Part shown: positions 53,450-62,064 of the stretch, in pieces
Position numbering within the stretch: the first letter of the stretch is position 1
Layout of the letters: each line of letters begins with the position of its first letter
Translations under genes and position numbers: made by a program
Notes under the pieces: generated by a model
Databases searched by the model: none
The model's input: only the letters and a program-made list of their open reading frames with translations
Told to the model about the DNA's origin: nothing
Source of the DNA: Pseudonocardia hierapolitana
GTDB lineage: Bacteria; Actinomycetota; Actinomycetes; Mycobacteriales; Pseudonocardiaceae
Assembly (NCBI RefSeq): GCF_007994075.1
Contig: NZ_VIWU01000001.1
Location: 7,068,001-7,132,000 of the forward strand
DNA length: 64,000 bases
Direction: 5' to 3'

Positions 53450-54544
53450 TCAGCGGTAGAGGGCATCGGCCGGGAGCCGGCGGGACTCGTTCGCCACGGG
53501 TGTGGCGTAGGTGTGGTCGAAGAGCGTGGAGACGTCCGGGTGCGGGCTCGCGGCGGCGAAGGCCACGGCCTCGTCGGCTTCGGCCCGTGCCTGTGCCTCG
53601 AGATCGGTGAGCGCGTCCTCGTCGGCGATCCCGGCGTCGAGCAGCGCGGCGCGGAACCGGGCGATCGGGTCGGCCGCACGGGCGGCCTCGACATCGGACG
53701 ACGCGCGGTACCGCGCGGGGTCGACCACCGAGTGGCCCTTCAGCCGGGAGCTCACCGACTCCAGCAGCGCCGGCTTGCCTTCGGTGCGCGCCCGCTCGAC
53801 GAGCCGCCGGGCGGCGTCGCGGACGGCGAGCACGTCGTTGCCGTCCACGCGCTCCCCGTGCATGCGGTACGCGGACGCGCGTTTGTGCAGCTCGGGCTCG
53901 GCGGAGGACTTCTCCACCGTGGTGCCCATGCCGAGGCCGTTGTTGACCACCACGTAGACGATCGGCAGGTTCCACAGCGCGGCGATGTTGAGCGACTCGT
54001 GGAAGGCGCCGATGTTCGTCGTGCCGTCGCCCATCTGGCAGACCACGACCTCGTCCCCGCCGCGGTAGTCGATCGCGAGTGCGGCGCCGGTGGCGAGCGG
54101 CACCTGGCCGCCGACGATCCCGTAGCCGCCGAGCAGGCGCGCGCCGGCGTCGAACAGGTGCATCGAGCCGCCCCAGCCCTTGGACGTGCCGGTCGTGCGG
54201 CCGTAGAGCTCGGCCATCACGCGCCCGGGCTCGATGCCCTTCGCGATCGCGTAGCCGTGCTCGCGGTAGTTGGCGAAGAGGTAGTCGTCGGGGCGCATCG
54301 CGGCGAGCAGGCCGACGACGGTGGCCTCCTCGCCGAGGTTGAGGTGGCAGTAGCCGCCGATCTCCGCGCGGGTGTAGCCCTGGGACGCGCGCTCCTCGAA
54401 CCGGCGGACGAGGACCATCTGGCGGAACCAGCCACGCAGTACGCCCGGGTCCTCCGCGGCGAGCGGGTTCGTCTGCTTGCGGGCCCGCCTGGGTGTCGTC
54501 GCTGCCACGCGCTCAGCCTCGTCGTGGCGGATGGCCGGCGCCAT
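53450..54544 (-). CDS. pdhA: 2-oxoacid dehydrogenase E1 alpha subunit (pyruvate dehydrogenase-like)
   Basis: A 364-residue E1 alpha with VRRFEERASQGYTRAEI, GGYCHLNLGEEA, the thiamine-diphosphate motif GDGTTNIGAFHESLN and the VNNGLGMGTTVEKSS segment. A basic N-terminal stretch of about 35 residues precedes the domain. ATG at 54544. A 10-base-stem hairpin lies 26 bases upstream, between it and the PucR-type regulator, so the operon probably has its own promoter in that short gap or reads through. Expression is likely set by the PucR protein. Confidence 0.92.
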   Translation of the reverse strand: MAPAIRHDEAERVAATTPRRARKQTNPLAAEDPGVLRGWFRQMVLVRRFEERASQGYTRAEIGGYCHLNLGEEATVVGLLAAMRPDDYLFANYREHGYAIAKGIEPGRVMAELYGRTTGTSKGWGGSMHLFDAGARLLGGYGIVGGQVPLATGAALAIDYRGGDEVVVCQMGDGTTNIGAFHESLNIAALWNLPIVYVVVNNGLGMGTTVEKSSAEPELHKRASAYRMHGERVDGNDVLAVRDAARRLVERARTEGKPALLESVSSRLKGHSVVDPARYRASSDVEAARAADPIARFRAALLDAGIADEDALTDLEAQARAEADEAVAFAAASPHPDVSTLFDHTYATPVANESRRLPADALYR

Positions 54545-54570
54545 GATCCGGTGCCCAGCACTGGGGCCCG

Positions 54571-54595
54571 CTGATTGGGCAGCTCGCCCAATCAG
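54571..54595. terminator. Hairpin CTGATTGGGC-N5-GCCCAATCAG
   Basis: A perfect 10-base stem with a 5-base loop, overlapping the stop codon of the PucR-type gene and lying just upstream of E1alpha. It may terminate the regulator transcript or serve as an operator for the dehydrogenase operon. No T-run follows. Confidence 0.55.
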
Positions 54596-55749
54596 CCGGG
54601 GAGCTCGAGTGCGGAGAGGGCGAGCGAGAGCTCGACGTAGGCGCGCCGTCCGGTGAGCGGGTGCCCGACGAGGGCGGCGGCGCGCTGCAGCCGGTTGAGC
54701 ACGGTGTTGCGATGGCAGTACAGCCGCTCGGCGGCGACGCCGGCCGAGCGGTCGGCCTCCAGCCAGGCGGTCAGCGTCTCCAGCAGGACGTCGCGTTCCC
54801 GTGGCGGCAGGCGCAGCACCGGCCCGAGCCAGTCGTCGACGAGGCGCCGCCGAAGCTCGGGGGAGCGCAGCAGCATCGCCTGCGGGTAGCGGTCCTCGAC
54901 CCGGACGAGCTCGGCGGCGCCCCTGGGCAGGGTGCCCAAGGCCAGGACCGCGAGCCGGTGGGCGACGGCCACGCCGGAGAGACCGTCGGTGGTGGAGGCG
55001 ACCGCGCCCCGGCCGCGCGCGAGCGGCCGGAGGCGGGCCAGCACGAAGGCGGGGTCGTGGCTCTCCAGGGGGACGAGCCCGACGATGGTGTCGGTGCGGA
55101 CGTGCCACACCGACCGGACGCCGAGTGCGCCGAGGGCCGTCTGCGGGCTCGGGAGCGCCGTGGTGCCGTCGGGCTCGAGGTCAGCGACCACCACGAGGTA
55201 GGCCCCGCCGAGGGGGAGGTCGAGCTGGTCGGCCACCCGCTGGCCGGTGGTCCCGCCGGCGACGACCTCCTCCAGCAGCGCGTGCCGGCGCTGGTCGTCG
55301 CGCCGCAGCTGCTCGGCCTCCGCGCGGCGGTAGGAGGTGGACAGCGCCGAGGACAGGCCGTCCACCACGGTCCACATCGCGGTGGCGGCGGCGCCGAGGT
55401 CGGCGGGCGTCACGCCGTCGGTGCGCTCGAGAAGGGCCTCCCACACGACCCGCCCGCCCAGGCGGAAGGTCCGCAGCATCACTTCCAGGGGCACGCCCTG
55501 TTCGGCCCGCTGCCGGCCGATCGGCCCGGCGACCGGGTCGTCGTCGGTGTTCCCGACGTGGCCGTCCGCGAGCAGCTGCAGCACGCGGGTCAGGTACCGG
55601 CGGCACCCGTCGCGCAGGTCCTCGGGAGGCACGCTGCGGTAGTCGGTCCACGCCGGGTGGTCGGTGAAGACGGCGGTGACGAGCCGGTCGGTCAGCACGT
55701 CGACGTCGGGCAGCCACGCGGTGGCGATCGTCGACAGCGGGCCTTCCAC
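54592..55749 (-). CDS. PucR/CdaR-type transcriptional regulator
   Basis: A 385-residue regulator. The N-terminal half is helical and poorly conserved, with a LRTFRLGGRVVWEAL segment, followed by a GGDEF-like CdaR middle domain. The C-terminal PucR helix-turn-helix is clear, with LLETLTAWLEADRS and AAERLYCHRNTVLNRLQR. It lies upstream of the E1alpha-E1beta-E2 operon on the same strand and is its likely regulator. Family members respond to purine, sugar-acid or similar metabolites. Confidence 0.9.
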   Translation of the reverse strand: MEGPLSTIATAWLPDVDVLTDRLVTAVFTDHPAWTDYRSVPPEDLRDGCRRYLTRVLQLLADGHVGNTDDDPVAGPIGRQRAEQGVPLEVMLRTFRLGGRVVWEALLERTDGVTPADLGAAATAMWTVVDGLSSALSTSYRRAEAEQLRRDDQRRHALLEEVVAGGTTGQRVADQLDLPLGGAYLVVVADLEPDGTTALPSPQTALGALGVRSVWHVRTDTIVGLVPLESHDPAFVLARLRPLARGRGAVASTTDGLSGVAVAHRLAVLALGTLPRGAAELVRVEDRYPQAMLLRSPELRRRLVDDWLGPVLRLPPRERDVLLETLTAWLEADRSAGVAAERLYCHRNTVLNRLQRAAALVGHPLTGRRAYVELSLALSALELPG

Positions 55750-55780
55750 GAGGCCAGACGGTACCGATCGGGTCGCCGGG

Positions 55781-56362
55781 TCAGCGAGGTTCGGCGTCGG
55801 CGGGCGGCCGGACGAGCAGCTCGAACAGCGGCCGCAGCCGGCGTTCCAGCGCGTGCGCGTCGGCGGTGGCCAGCGCCGGGCTGCCCAGCACCTGCTGCAT
55901 GAGCCGGACGCCGGCGAGCACGGACAGGAACAGCGCGGCCCGCTCCTCCGCCCCCGCGCCGGGCAGCAGCGCCTGCAGCGGGCGTTGGAAGTGCGTGTCG
56001 ATGGCCGCGCGCAGGATCTCGGCGGCCCGGGGGTTGGCCACCGAGCGCAGCATCAGCAGGAAGCCGTCCACGGAACGGGGCTCGGCGGCGATCAGCGCGG
56101 CCGCGGCGAACCGGCTCATCGACTCGACGTCGTCGGCGATCAAGGTTCGCTCGGCGAAGGCCACCTCGACGACCTCGGCGAACAACCGCTCCTTGGAGCC
56201 GAAGTAGCGGTTGACCAGCATCGCGGTCACCCCGGCCGCGTTCGCGATCTCCCGCACGCCCACCCCGTCGTAGCCGTGGCTGGTGAAGGCGACCAGCGCG
56301 GACCGCAGGATCGCCTCCCGGGTGGCTGCTGCGTCGCGTCTGCGGGTCGGTGAACCGCTCAT
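55781..56362 (-). CDS. TetR-family transcriptional regulator
   Basis: A 193-residue repressor with helix-turn-helix VREIANAAGVTAMLVNRYFG after TREAILRSALVAF, and a helical ligand domain. The ATG at 56362 is used; the longer open frame would run through the operator. A perfect GTCTAC-N4-GTAGAC palindrome begins one base upstream of the start codon in its transcription direction. It is divergent from an SDR gene that it probably represses. Confidence 0.92.
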   Translation of the reverse strand: MSGSPTRRRDAAATREAILRSALVAFTSHGYDGVGVREIANAAGVTAMLVNRYFGSKERLFAEVVEVAFAERTLIADDVESMSRFAAAALIAAEPRSVDGFLLMLRSVANPRAAEILRAAIDTHFQRPLQALLPGAGAEERAALFLSVLAGVRLMQQVLGSPALATADAHALERRLRPLFELLVRPPADAEPR

Positions 56363-56378
56363 GTCTACGAGCGTAGAC
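56363..56378. promoter_or_regulatory. TetR operator candidate GTCTAC-GAGC-GTAGAC
   Basis: A perfect 6-4-6 palindrome in the 50-base gap between the divergent TetR and SDR genes. It touches the TetR start codon and lies 34 bases before the SDR start, so one dimer could block both promoters. Confidence 0.7.
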
Positions 56379-56412
56379 TTGCTGCGGTTCACCGACGAGG
56401 AGAGGTCGAGAC

Positions 56413-57252
56413 GTGGGGAAGACGTGGCTCATCACCGGCAGCTCGCGAGGCTTCGGCCGGGAGCTGGCCGACGCGGTGCTGGACGCCGGGGAGAACCTGG
56501 TGGCGACCGCGCGCCGGCCGGACGACCTGGACGGGCTGGTGGCCCGGTACGGCGACCGGGTGCGGGCGGTGGCGCTGGACGTCACCGACGCGGCGGCGGC
56601 GGTGGCCGCCGTCGACACGGCCGTGCGCGAGTTCGGCCGGCTGGACGTCGTGGTGAACAACGCCGGCTACGCCAACAGCGCGCCGATCGAGGAGATGGCG
56701 GAGGACGACTTCCGGGCGCAGATCGAGGCCAACCTGTTCGGCGTCGTGAACGTCACCCGGGCCGCGCTGCCGGTGCTGCGCGGGCAGCGCCGCGGGCACA
56801 TCGTGCAGTTCTCCTCGATCGGCGGGCGGGTCGGAGGCACGCCCGGCATGGGCGCCTACCAGACCGCCAAGTTCGGCGTGGAGGGGTTCTCCGAGGTCCT
56901 CAACGCCGAGGTCGGGCCGCTCGGCATCAAGGTGGTCATCGTGGAGCCGGGCCCGTTCCGCACCGAGTGGAGCACCACGTCGATGGTCCGCGCCGAGGTC
57001 GGCCCGGACTACCAGGCCACGGTCGGGGAGGTGAACCGCATGCGCGAGGCCACGGCGGCCGGCTGGCCCGGCGACCCGGCGCGCGCGGCGAAGATCATCC
57101 TCGACGTGGTGGCGATGGACGACCCGCCGCTGCGCCTGCTGCTGGGCGCGAGCGCGGTCGAGCTGGCGCTGCGCTCCGCCGAGGAGCGGAGCGCCGAGGC
57201 GCGGCGGTGGGCCGAGCTGAGCCGTTCCGCCGATTTCCCGGCGGGACCGTGA
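56413..57252 (+). CDS. Short-chain dehydrogenase/reductase (SDR)
   Basis: A 279-residue SDR with coenzyme motif TGSSRGFGRE, NNAGY, catalytic Ser in FSSIGGRVG and YQTAK. The arginines after the first strand (TARRPDDL) suggest NADP. It resembles the oxidoreductases commonly paired with TetR regulators that act on ketones or quinones. GTG start; a GAGGAGAGG lies about 8 bases upstream. Likely regulated by the divergent TetR protein. Substrate unknown. Confidence 0.92.
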   Translation: MGKTWLITGSSRGFGRELADAVLDAGENLVATARRPDDLDGLVARYGDRVRAVALDVTDAAAAVAAVDTAVREFGRLDVVVNNAGYANSAPIEEMAEDDFRAQIEANLFGVVNVTRAALPVLRGQRRGHIVQFSSIGGRVGGTPGMGAYQTAKFGVEGFSEVLNAEVGPLGIKVVIVEPGPFRTEWSTTSMVRAEVGPDYQATVGEVNRMREATAAGWPGDPARAAKIILDVVAMDDPPLRLLLGASAVELALRSAEERSAEARRWAELSRSADFPAGP

Positions 57253-57520
57253 TCTGACCACGACGGGCGTCTCACGCCACTCGGCCGGGTGAAGGTTCGC
57301 CATCGATTGGATCTTGCGGTCCACACCGCCGAACCGGTGAACGCCTGGTCAGTGCCCGCGTAAGGGGATGCTGCCGCCCGGGCCCCCGACCCTGGTTCTA
57401 CAGCTACTCAATGCAGCGATGCGTATCCGTAGAGCGATCGTCGTCGTTCGTCGGCTGAGCAGCCGGGCGACCCGCTCCCCGTCGCCGCTCCGGTTCGTTC
57501 CCCGATGAAGAGGAGCCCGG

Positions 57521-59842
57521 ATGGCCCAGCACCGCTTCGCGTCCCCACCCCGAGCAGGCTCCGGTGGTGCGGCGACCAGTCGCCGACGCTTCCTCGGCTA
57601 CCTCGTCGCCGCCCCGACGCTGGTCGTCGCGGCCGAGCTCACCCGCCAGTCCGTGTTCGGTGGGACACCGGCCGCCGCGGCGGTCCCGTCCGCGCCCCAG
57701 ACGCCCGAGATCTACGACCTGCTCGACGCGCTGCGGGACGCGGGGCGGCCCACCGCGAACCTGATCCGGATCGAGGTGAACCGCGACGGCACCGTGTCGT
57801 TCGCACTCCCGCGGTCCGACAACGGCCAGGGGATCATCACCTCGACGCAGATGATCATCGCCGAGGAGATGGACCTCGACGTCGACCAGGTCCGTGTGAC
57901 ACTCGCCGACGCCCGTCCGGAACTGATGTTCAACCAGCTCACCGGCGGGTCGAGCACGACGTTCACCACCTACACGCCGATCCGGGTGGCGGCCGCGCTC
58001 GCCAAGCGGCGGCTGCTCGCCGCCGCCGCCCAGGTCCTCGGCCAGGACGTCCGCACGCTCACCAGCCGCAGGGGGTTGATCAACGGCCTCCCGTTCGGCG
58101 ACCTGACGGAGAAGGCCGCGAGCGCGACGACGGAGCAGGTGGAGGTGGTCCTCAAGGCCGAGGAGGACTTCCGGATCATCGGCCGGCCGCAGAACAAGAC
58201 CGACGCCCGCGCGATCGTCACGGGCCGGAAGAAGTTCGCGACGGACCTGAAGGTCCCGGACGCGCTGCCGACCGTCATCTGCCGGGCTCCCGACCTGAAC
58301 GGCACGCCCAAGCGCGTCCGGAACCTCGACGAGGTGCGGGACATGCCGGGCGTGACCGACGTGGAGGTCGTCTCCACCGGCGTGGCGGTCCGGGCGCGGA
58401 CGTTCGGGCAGGCGATCGACGGCGTGAACGCGCTGCGCGTCGACTGGAATCCCGGCACCGTGGCAGGCGAGGACGACGAGTCGATCCTCGCGCAGCTGAA
58501 GGCGGCCGAGCTGCCGATGGCGGTGCCGGAAGGGGTCGGCGAGACGATCGACTGCGCGTTCACCTTCTACTTCACCTCGGGCAGCGCGCTCGAGACGAAC
58601 TCGGCGATCGCGGACGTGCGGCGCGACCGGGCGGAGATCTGGGGCGCGCTCAAGAACCCGATCGCGGCGCAGGCGGAGATCGCGAAGCTGCTCGGGTTGC
58701 CGCAGAACAGCGTGACCGTGCACGTCATGGAGGGCGGCGGCTCGTTCGGGCGCAAGCTGTTCTTCGACGCCGCGCTGGAGGCGGCCGAGGTCTCGCAGGC
58801 GATGGGCAAGCCCGTCAACCTGATGTGGACCCGTGCCGACGACTCCCGGCAGGGCCGGGTGCACCCGATGTGCACCTCGCGCGTGCGCGCCCAGATCAGC
58901 GGGACGTCCGTGCTGAGCTTCGAGCAGCGCCACACGAGCGTCGCGACCCAGGTCAACCCCGGCCTCGGCGAGGCGATCACGGCCGCGGCGGTCAAGGCCC
59001 CGCTGGGCAACCTCACGCTCTCGGAGAGCGTCTTCGAGCTGACCCAGGTGACGCCCTACCACTTCGGCGTGTCGACCCGGTTCCTGAACGAGGTCGACCT
59101 GCGCTTCAACACCAGCTCGGTGCGCAACATCTACTCGCCGAACGTGGCGACCGCGCGCGAGCTGATGGTCGACCGGCTCGCCGACAGGATGGGCAAGGAC
59201 CCGTACGAGTTCCGGCGCGAGTTCCTGAAGGGCGACCGGCTGCGGGCGGTGCTCGACCGGGTGGCCGATGAAGGCCGGTGGGGCCGCTCCATGGAGGAGG
59301 GCACCGCGCAGGGCATCGGCGTGCACACCGAGTACAAGGGCGTGTCCGCGGCGCTGGTGGAGATCGACTGCAGGCCGGAGACGACCGGTCGCAAGGTCCG
59401 CCAGGGCGTGACCGGGCCACGCGTGACCAAGGTGGTCTTCGCCATCGACGTCGGCCTCGTGATCAACCCGCGCGGGCTGGAGGCCCAGATGATGGGTGGG
59501 ATCAACGACGCGCTCGCGCTGATCCTCACCTCGAGCCTCCACCTGCAGGACGGCCATTTCGTCGAGGCGAGCTGGGACAACTTCTTCTACACGCGGCAGT
59601 GGAACACCCCGCCCGAGATGCAGATCATCCTCGTGGACTCGGGCGCCGACGAGCCCGGCGGGGCAGGGGAGGCCGGGCTCGCCGCGACGTGCGGGGCGAT
59701 CGCCTGCGCCTACGCGCGCGCCACCCGCACGGTGCCGGAGTACTTCCCGATCAACCACAAGGACCCGTCGCCGTTCGAGCCGTGGCCGACCGTGCCGCCG
59801 GTGCCGGAGTCGCCGACCAACGGCCTGAAGTACACCTTCTGA
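57521..59842 (+). CDS. Tat-exported molybdopterin hydroxylase large subunit (xanthine dehydrogenase/IorB family)
   Basis: A 773-residue molybdenum-binding subunit. The N-terminus carries SRRRFLGYLV (Arg21-Arg23), a twin-arginine signal, so it acts outside the membrane. The Mo-cofactor segments are DNGQGIITST, GGGSFGRKLF and the C-terminal GGAGEAGLAAT, whose Glu717 is at the place of the catalytic glutamate. The size and split with a small iron-sulfur subunit match isoquinoline-1-oxidoreductase/aldehyde-oxidase types lacking an FAD subunit. ATG after AAGAGGAG. The upstream 268 bases hold the promoter, but no clear motif was found. Electrons probably pass to a membrane acceptor. Confidence 0.9.
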   Translation: MAQHRFASPPRAGSGGAATSRRRFLGYLVAAPTLVVAAELTRQSVFGGTPAAAAVPSAPQTPEIYDLLDALRDAGRPTANLIRIEVNRDGTVSFALPRSDNGQGIITSTQMIIAEEMDLDVDQVRVTLADARPELMFNQLTGGSSTTFTTYTPIRVAAALAKRRLLAAAAQVLGQDVRTLTSRRGLINGLPFGDLTEKAASATTEQVEVVLKAEEDFRIIGRPQNKTDARAIVTGRKKFATDLKVPDALPTVICRAPDLNGTPKRVRNLDEVRDMPGVTDVEVVSTGVAVRARTFGQAIDGVNALRVDWNPGTVAGEDDESILAQLKAAELPMAVPEGVGETIDCAFTFYFTSGSALETNSAIADVRRDRAEIWGALKNPIAAQAEIAKLLGLPQNSVTVHVMEGGGSFGRKLFFDAALEAAEVSQAMGKPVNLMWTRADDSRQGRVHPMCTSRVRAQISGTSVLSFEQRHTSVATQVNPGLGEAITAAAVKAPLGNLTLSESVFELTQVTPYHFGVSTRFLNEVDLRFNTSSVRNIYSPNVATARELMVDRLADRMGKDPYEFRREFLKGDRLRAVLDRVADEGRWGRSMEEGTAQGIGVHTEYKGVSAALVEIDCRPETTGRKVRQGVTGPRVTKVVFAIDVGLVINPRGLEAQMMGGINDALALILTSSLHLQDGHFVEASWDNFFYTRQWNTPPEMQIILVDSGADEPGGAGEAGLAATCGAIACAYARATRTVPEYFPINHKDPSPFEPWPTVPPVPESPTNGLKYTF

Positions 59843-59853
59843 AGGAGCGTCGC

Positions 59854-60324
59854 ATGCCCACTCACACCTTCACGCTCAACGGCGAGCGCGTCTCGGTGGA
59901 CGCCGAGGACGACGTGCGCCTGCTCTGGGTGATCCGCGACCTGCTCGGCGTCACCGGCCCGAAGTACGGCTGCGGCATCAACGTCTGCAAGGCCTGCACG
60001 TCACACATCAACGGCAAGGCCTTCAACCCGTGCTCGGTGCCGGTCCGCGACATCTCCTCGGACGACGAGATCACCACGATCGAGGGGCTGGCCGACGGGG
60101 ACGACCTGCACCCGGTGCAGCAGGCCTGGATCGAGCACGACGTGCCGCAGTGCGGCTTCTGCCAGCCCGGCCAGATCATGGCCGCCGCGGCGCTGGTCCG
60201 GCGGTGCCGGGACGAGGGCCGCGACGTCGACGACGAGGCGATCGAGGAGATCCGCAACATCTGCCGTTGCGGCACCTACAACCGCATCCGCGAGGCCATC
60301 AAGGCCGCTGCGGAAGAGATGTGA
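59854..60324 (+). CDS. 2Fe-2S small subunit of the molybdenum hydroxylase
   Basis: A 156-residue two-cluster protein. The plant-ferredoxin-like cluster uses the cysteines of YGCGINVCKAC and NPC. The second helical cluster uses QCGFCQPGQIM and ICRCGTY. It lacks a signal peptide, so it is expected to travel with the Tat-exported large subunit. The order large-then-small is the reverse of many family operons. ATG after GAAGGAG, 11 bases after the large subunit. Confidence 0.94.
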   Translation: MPTHTFTLNGERVSVDAEDDVRLLWVIRDLLGVTGPKYGCGINVCKACTSHINGKAFNPCSVPVRDISSDDEITTIEGLADGDDLHPVQQAWIEHDVPQCGFCQPGQIMAAAALVRRCRDEGRDVDDEAIEEIRNICRCGTYNRIREAIKAAAEEM

Positions 60325-60331
60325 GGACGCG

Positions 60332-60607
60332 ATGAGGAAGCGACTCCTGGGCGCCGTGCTGCTGGGCGGCGCGGTCCTGCCGGTCGCAGGGGCGGGCGGG
60401 GCATCGGCGAGCGAACGGCCGAGCGACCTCGAGCAGGCCGCGAGCGCAGGCTCGGCAACCGTGGCGGACGCGGGCGCCTCGTTCCTCGACGCCGCCGACG
60501 GGCCGGAGCCGGAGGGGGCCGACGGGCTGGGAACCGAGTTTCCGCAGTTCGACCCGCGGTTCGTGGAGGGGCCGGCCGGCGGCCTGCTCGACGATCCCTT
60601 CGGCTGA
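60332..60607 (+). CDS. Small secreted protein of unknown function
   Basis: A 91-residue protein with a signal peptide (KRLLGAVLLGGAVLPVAGAG, cleavage near ASA) and an acidic, Gly/Ala/Pro-rich mature part without cysteines. ATG after GAGGA, 7 bases after the iron-sulfur subunit, so it is cotranscribed with the molybdenum hydroxylase. It may be an exported accessory or simply a coexpressed peptide. No family is recognised. Confidence 0.65.
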   Translation: MRKRLLGAVLLGGAVLPVAGAGGASASERPSDLEQAASAGSATVADAGASFLDAADGPEPEGADGLGTEFPQFDPRFVEGPAGGLLDDPFG

Positions 60608-60629
60608 CGGGCGCGCCGCGCAGCCCTGT

Positions 60630-60661
60630 AGTAACCTGAAAAATGGCTATCAACGGTTACT
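60630..60661. promoter_or_regulatory. Inverted repeat AGTAACC-N18-GGTTACT
   Basis: Perfect 7-base arms in the only clearly AT-rich patch of the 99-base gap before the GNAT gene. The spacing suggests an operator or promoter-associated site. No -10/-35 pair is convincing. Confidence 0.45.
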
Positions 60662-60706
60662 CGGGGCGGGCGGGTGCTTGCTCCGCCCCGTCGGAGGGTT
60701 TCGACG

Positions 60707-61306
60707 ATGAGCACGGGTAGTCGCAGTGAGGCACGAGCGGGCGTACTCGAGGCCCGGGAACTGCGCGCGGAGACCTGGGACGACTTCGAGCAGGTGCTCG
60801 GCTCGAACGGAGGCGCCCGCGGCTGTTGGTGCATGCACTGGCGGCTGTCGATCGCCGAGTGGACCGAGGGCAAGGGCCAGGGGAACAGGCGTGCGATGCG
60901 GAAGCTGGCCTCGCGCGAACCGGCTCCCGGCGTGCTCGTGTACGCGGGAGACGAGCCCGTGGCCTGGTGTTCCCTCGGTCCGCGCACCTCGTTCCCCAGG
61001 CTGGAGCGCTCTCCCATGCTGGCGCCGATCGACGACGCGCCGGTCTGCGCCATCACCTGCGTCTTCGTCCACCGGCAGCACCGCGGGTCGGGCCTGCTCG
61101 CCGCCGTCCTCGATGCGGTCTGCGACTACGCGGCGAGCCGCGGCTACCCGATCGTCGAGGGCTATCCCGTCGAACCCCGCCCGGGGAAGCGCGCGGGTGC
61201 CGACACCGCCATGACCGGCATCGCCACCGGCTTCCTCGAGGCGGGCTTCACGGAGGTGGCCCGGCCGCGCCGCGACCGCCCGATCATGCGTCGCTCGCTG
61301 ACCTGA
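60707..61306 (+). CDS. GNAT-family N-acetyltransferase
   Basis: A 199-residue acetyltransferase. The central VCAITCVFVHRQHRGSGLLAA (split here) contains the acetyl-CoA loop HRQHRGSGLL, and a GGARGCWCMHWR segment near residue 40 is typical of a GNAT subgroup found in actinobacteria. ATG after GGAGGG. Substrate unknown; its own promoter probably lies at the AT-rich inverted repeat 60630-60661. It is convergent with the CGNR gene, 30 bases away. Confidence 0.87.
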   Translation: MSTGSRSEARAGVLEARELRAETWDDFEQVLGSNGGARGCWCMHWRLSIAEWTEGKGQGNRRAMRKLASREPAPGVLVYAGDEPVAWCSLGPRTSFPRLERSPMLAPIDDAPVCAITCVFVHRQHRGSGLLAAVLDAVCDYAASRGYPIVEGYPVEPRPGKRAGADTAMTGIATGFLEAGFTEVARPRRDRPIMRRSLT

Positions 61307-61336
61307 GCCGAACCGACCGGAGCCCGCCCGGCGGGA

Positions 61337-61948
61337 TCATGTCGTCGGCGCAGCCACCTGACGATGGCGGCTGGCCTTCTCCCGGTTTCCGCAGGTGCTC
61401 ATGCTGCACCAACGCCGGCGTCCGCCTCGGGACGAGTCCAGGAACAGCCAGCCGCACCGGCCACACGCCCGAACCCGGTCGGCGGGCAGCGTGAACAACG
61501 CGTGCACCGCCAACAGTGCCAACGCCGTCGCGATCGCTCCCGGGGCGTCCCAGTCGGCGGCCAGGTGCTCCATGTCGGTGTCGATGCTTCGGAGATGGCC
61601 CGCGCGGACGCCCGCTCCGCCCCGCTCCAGGAGCGCGCCCACGGCGGCGGTCGGGACGGGCCGTCCGCGTGAGACGGCGTCGAAGACCGCCCGAGCGTGC
61701 TCGCGGACGGACCGGACCTCCTCGGTCAGGTCCGCTGCCGCCGCATCGTCCAGTGCGGGCGCGCTCTGGAAGAGCCCGATCGACTCGCACCAGCTGAGCA
61801 CGTCCGATGGCGTCCTCAGCAGTTCGTTGTCCGGGACGGGGTGTGCGCGGTCGAACACCGTGTTCGTGAGGTCCAGCACCGGATGACCACCGATGAAGTG
61901 CGCGTCCTGCCACGGTGCCCGCGCTCGTGGTTCGTGGCGACTAACCAT
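61337..61948 (-). CDS. CGNR zinc-finger (ABATE-domain) regulator
   Basis: A 203-residue protein with an N-terminal ABATE-like domain (HFIGGHPVLDLTNTV) and a C-terminal zinc finger CGRCGWLFLD-...-WCSMSTCGNR, which carries the family CGNR signature. ATG at 61948; longer versions of the frame are rejected for lack of homology. These proteins are presumed transcription factors. No obvious target gene is adjacent. Confidence 0.9.
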   Translation of the reverse strand: MVSRHEPRARAPWQDAHFIGGHPVLDLTNTVFDRAHPVPDNELLRTPSDVLSWCESIGLFQSAPALDDAAAADLTEEVRSVREHARAVFDAVSRGRPVPTAAVGALLERGGAGVRAGHLRSIDTDMEHLAADWDAPGAIATALALLAVHALFTLPADRVRACGRCGWLFLDSSRGGRRRWCSMSTCGNREKASRHRQVAAPTT

Positions 61949-62064
61949 TGAACGCACTGTATCCGGTTTGGGCGGCAGGGCGTCGAGCGCTACGAGGCGT
62001 CGGCCTCCTCGCACGACCCGTGCCATCCACCCGATGCTCGGGCGTCACGAAATGCCCGGCGGGC

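Noticed and set aside
57404..59758. A 784-codon minus-strand open frame opposite the molybdenum hydroxylase
   Set aside because: The plus strand encodes a complete Mo-binding subunit with intact motifs; the antisense product has no recognisable domain.
60643..60720. A 25-codon frame starting ATGGCTATC before the GNAT gene
   Set aside because: It overlaps the inverted repeat, lacks a ribosome site and runs 14 bases into the GNAT gene instead of ending in a clean coupled overlap.
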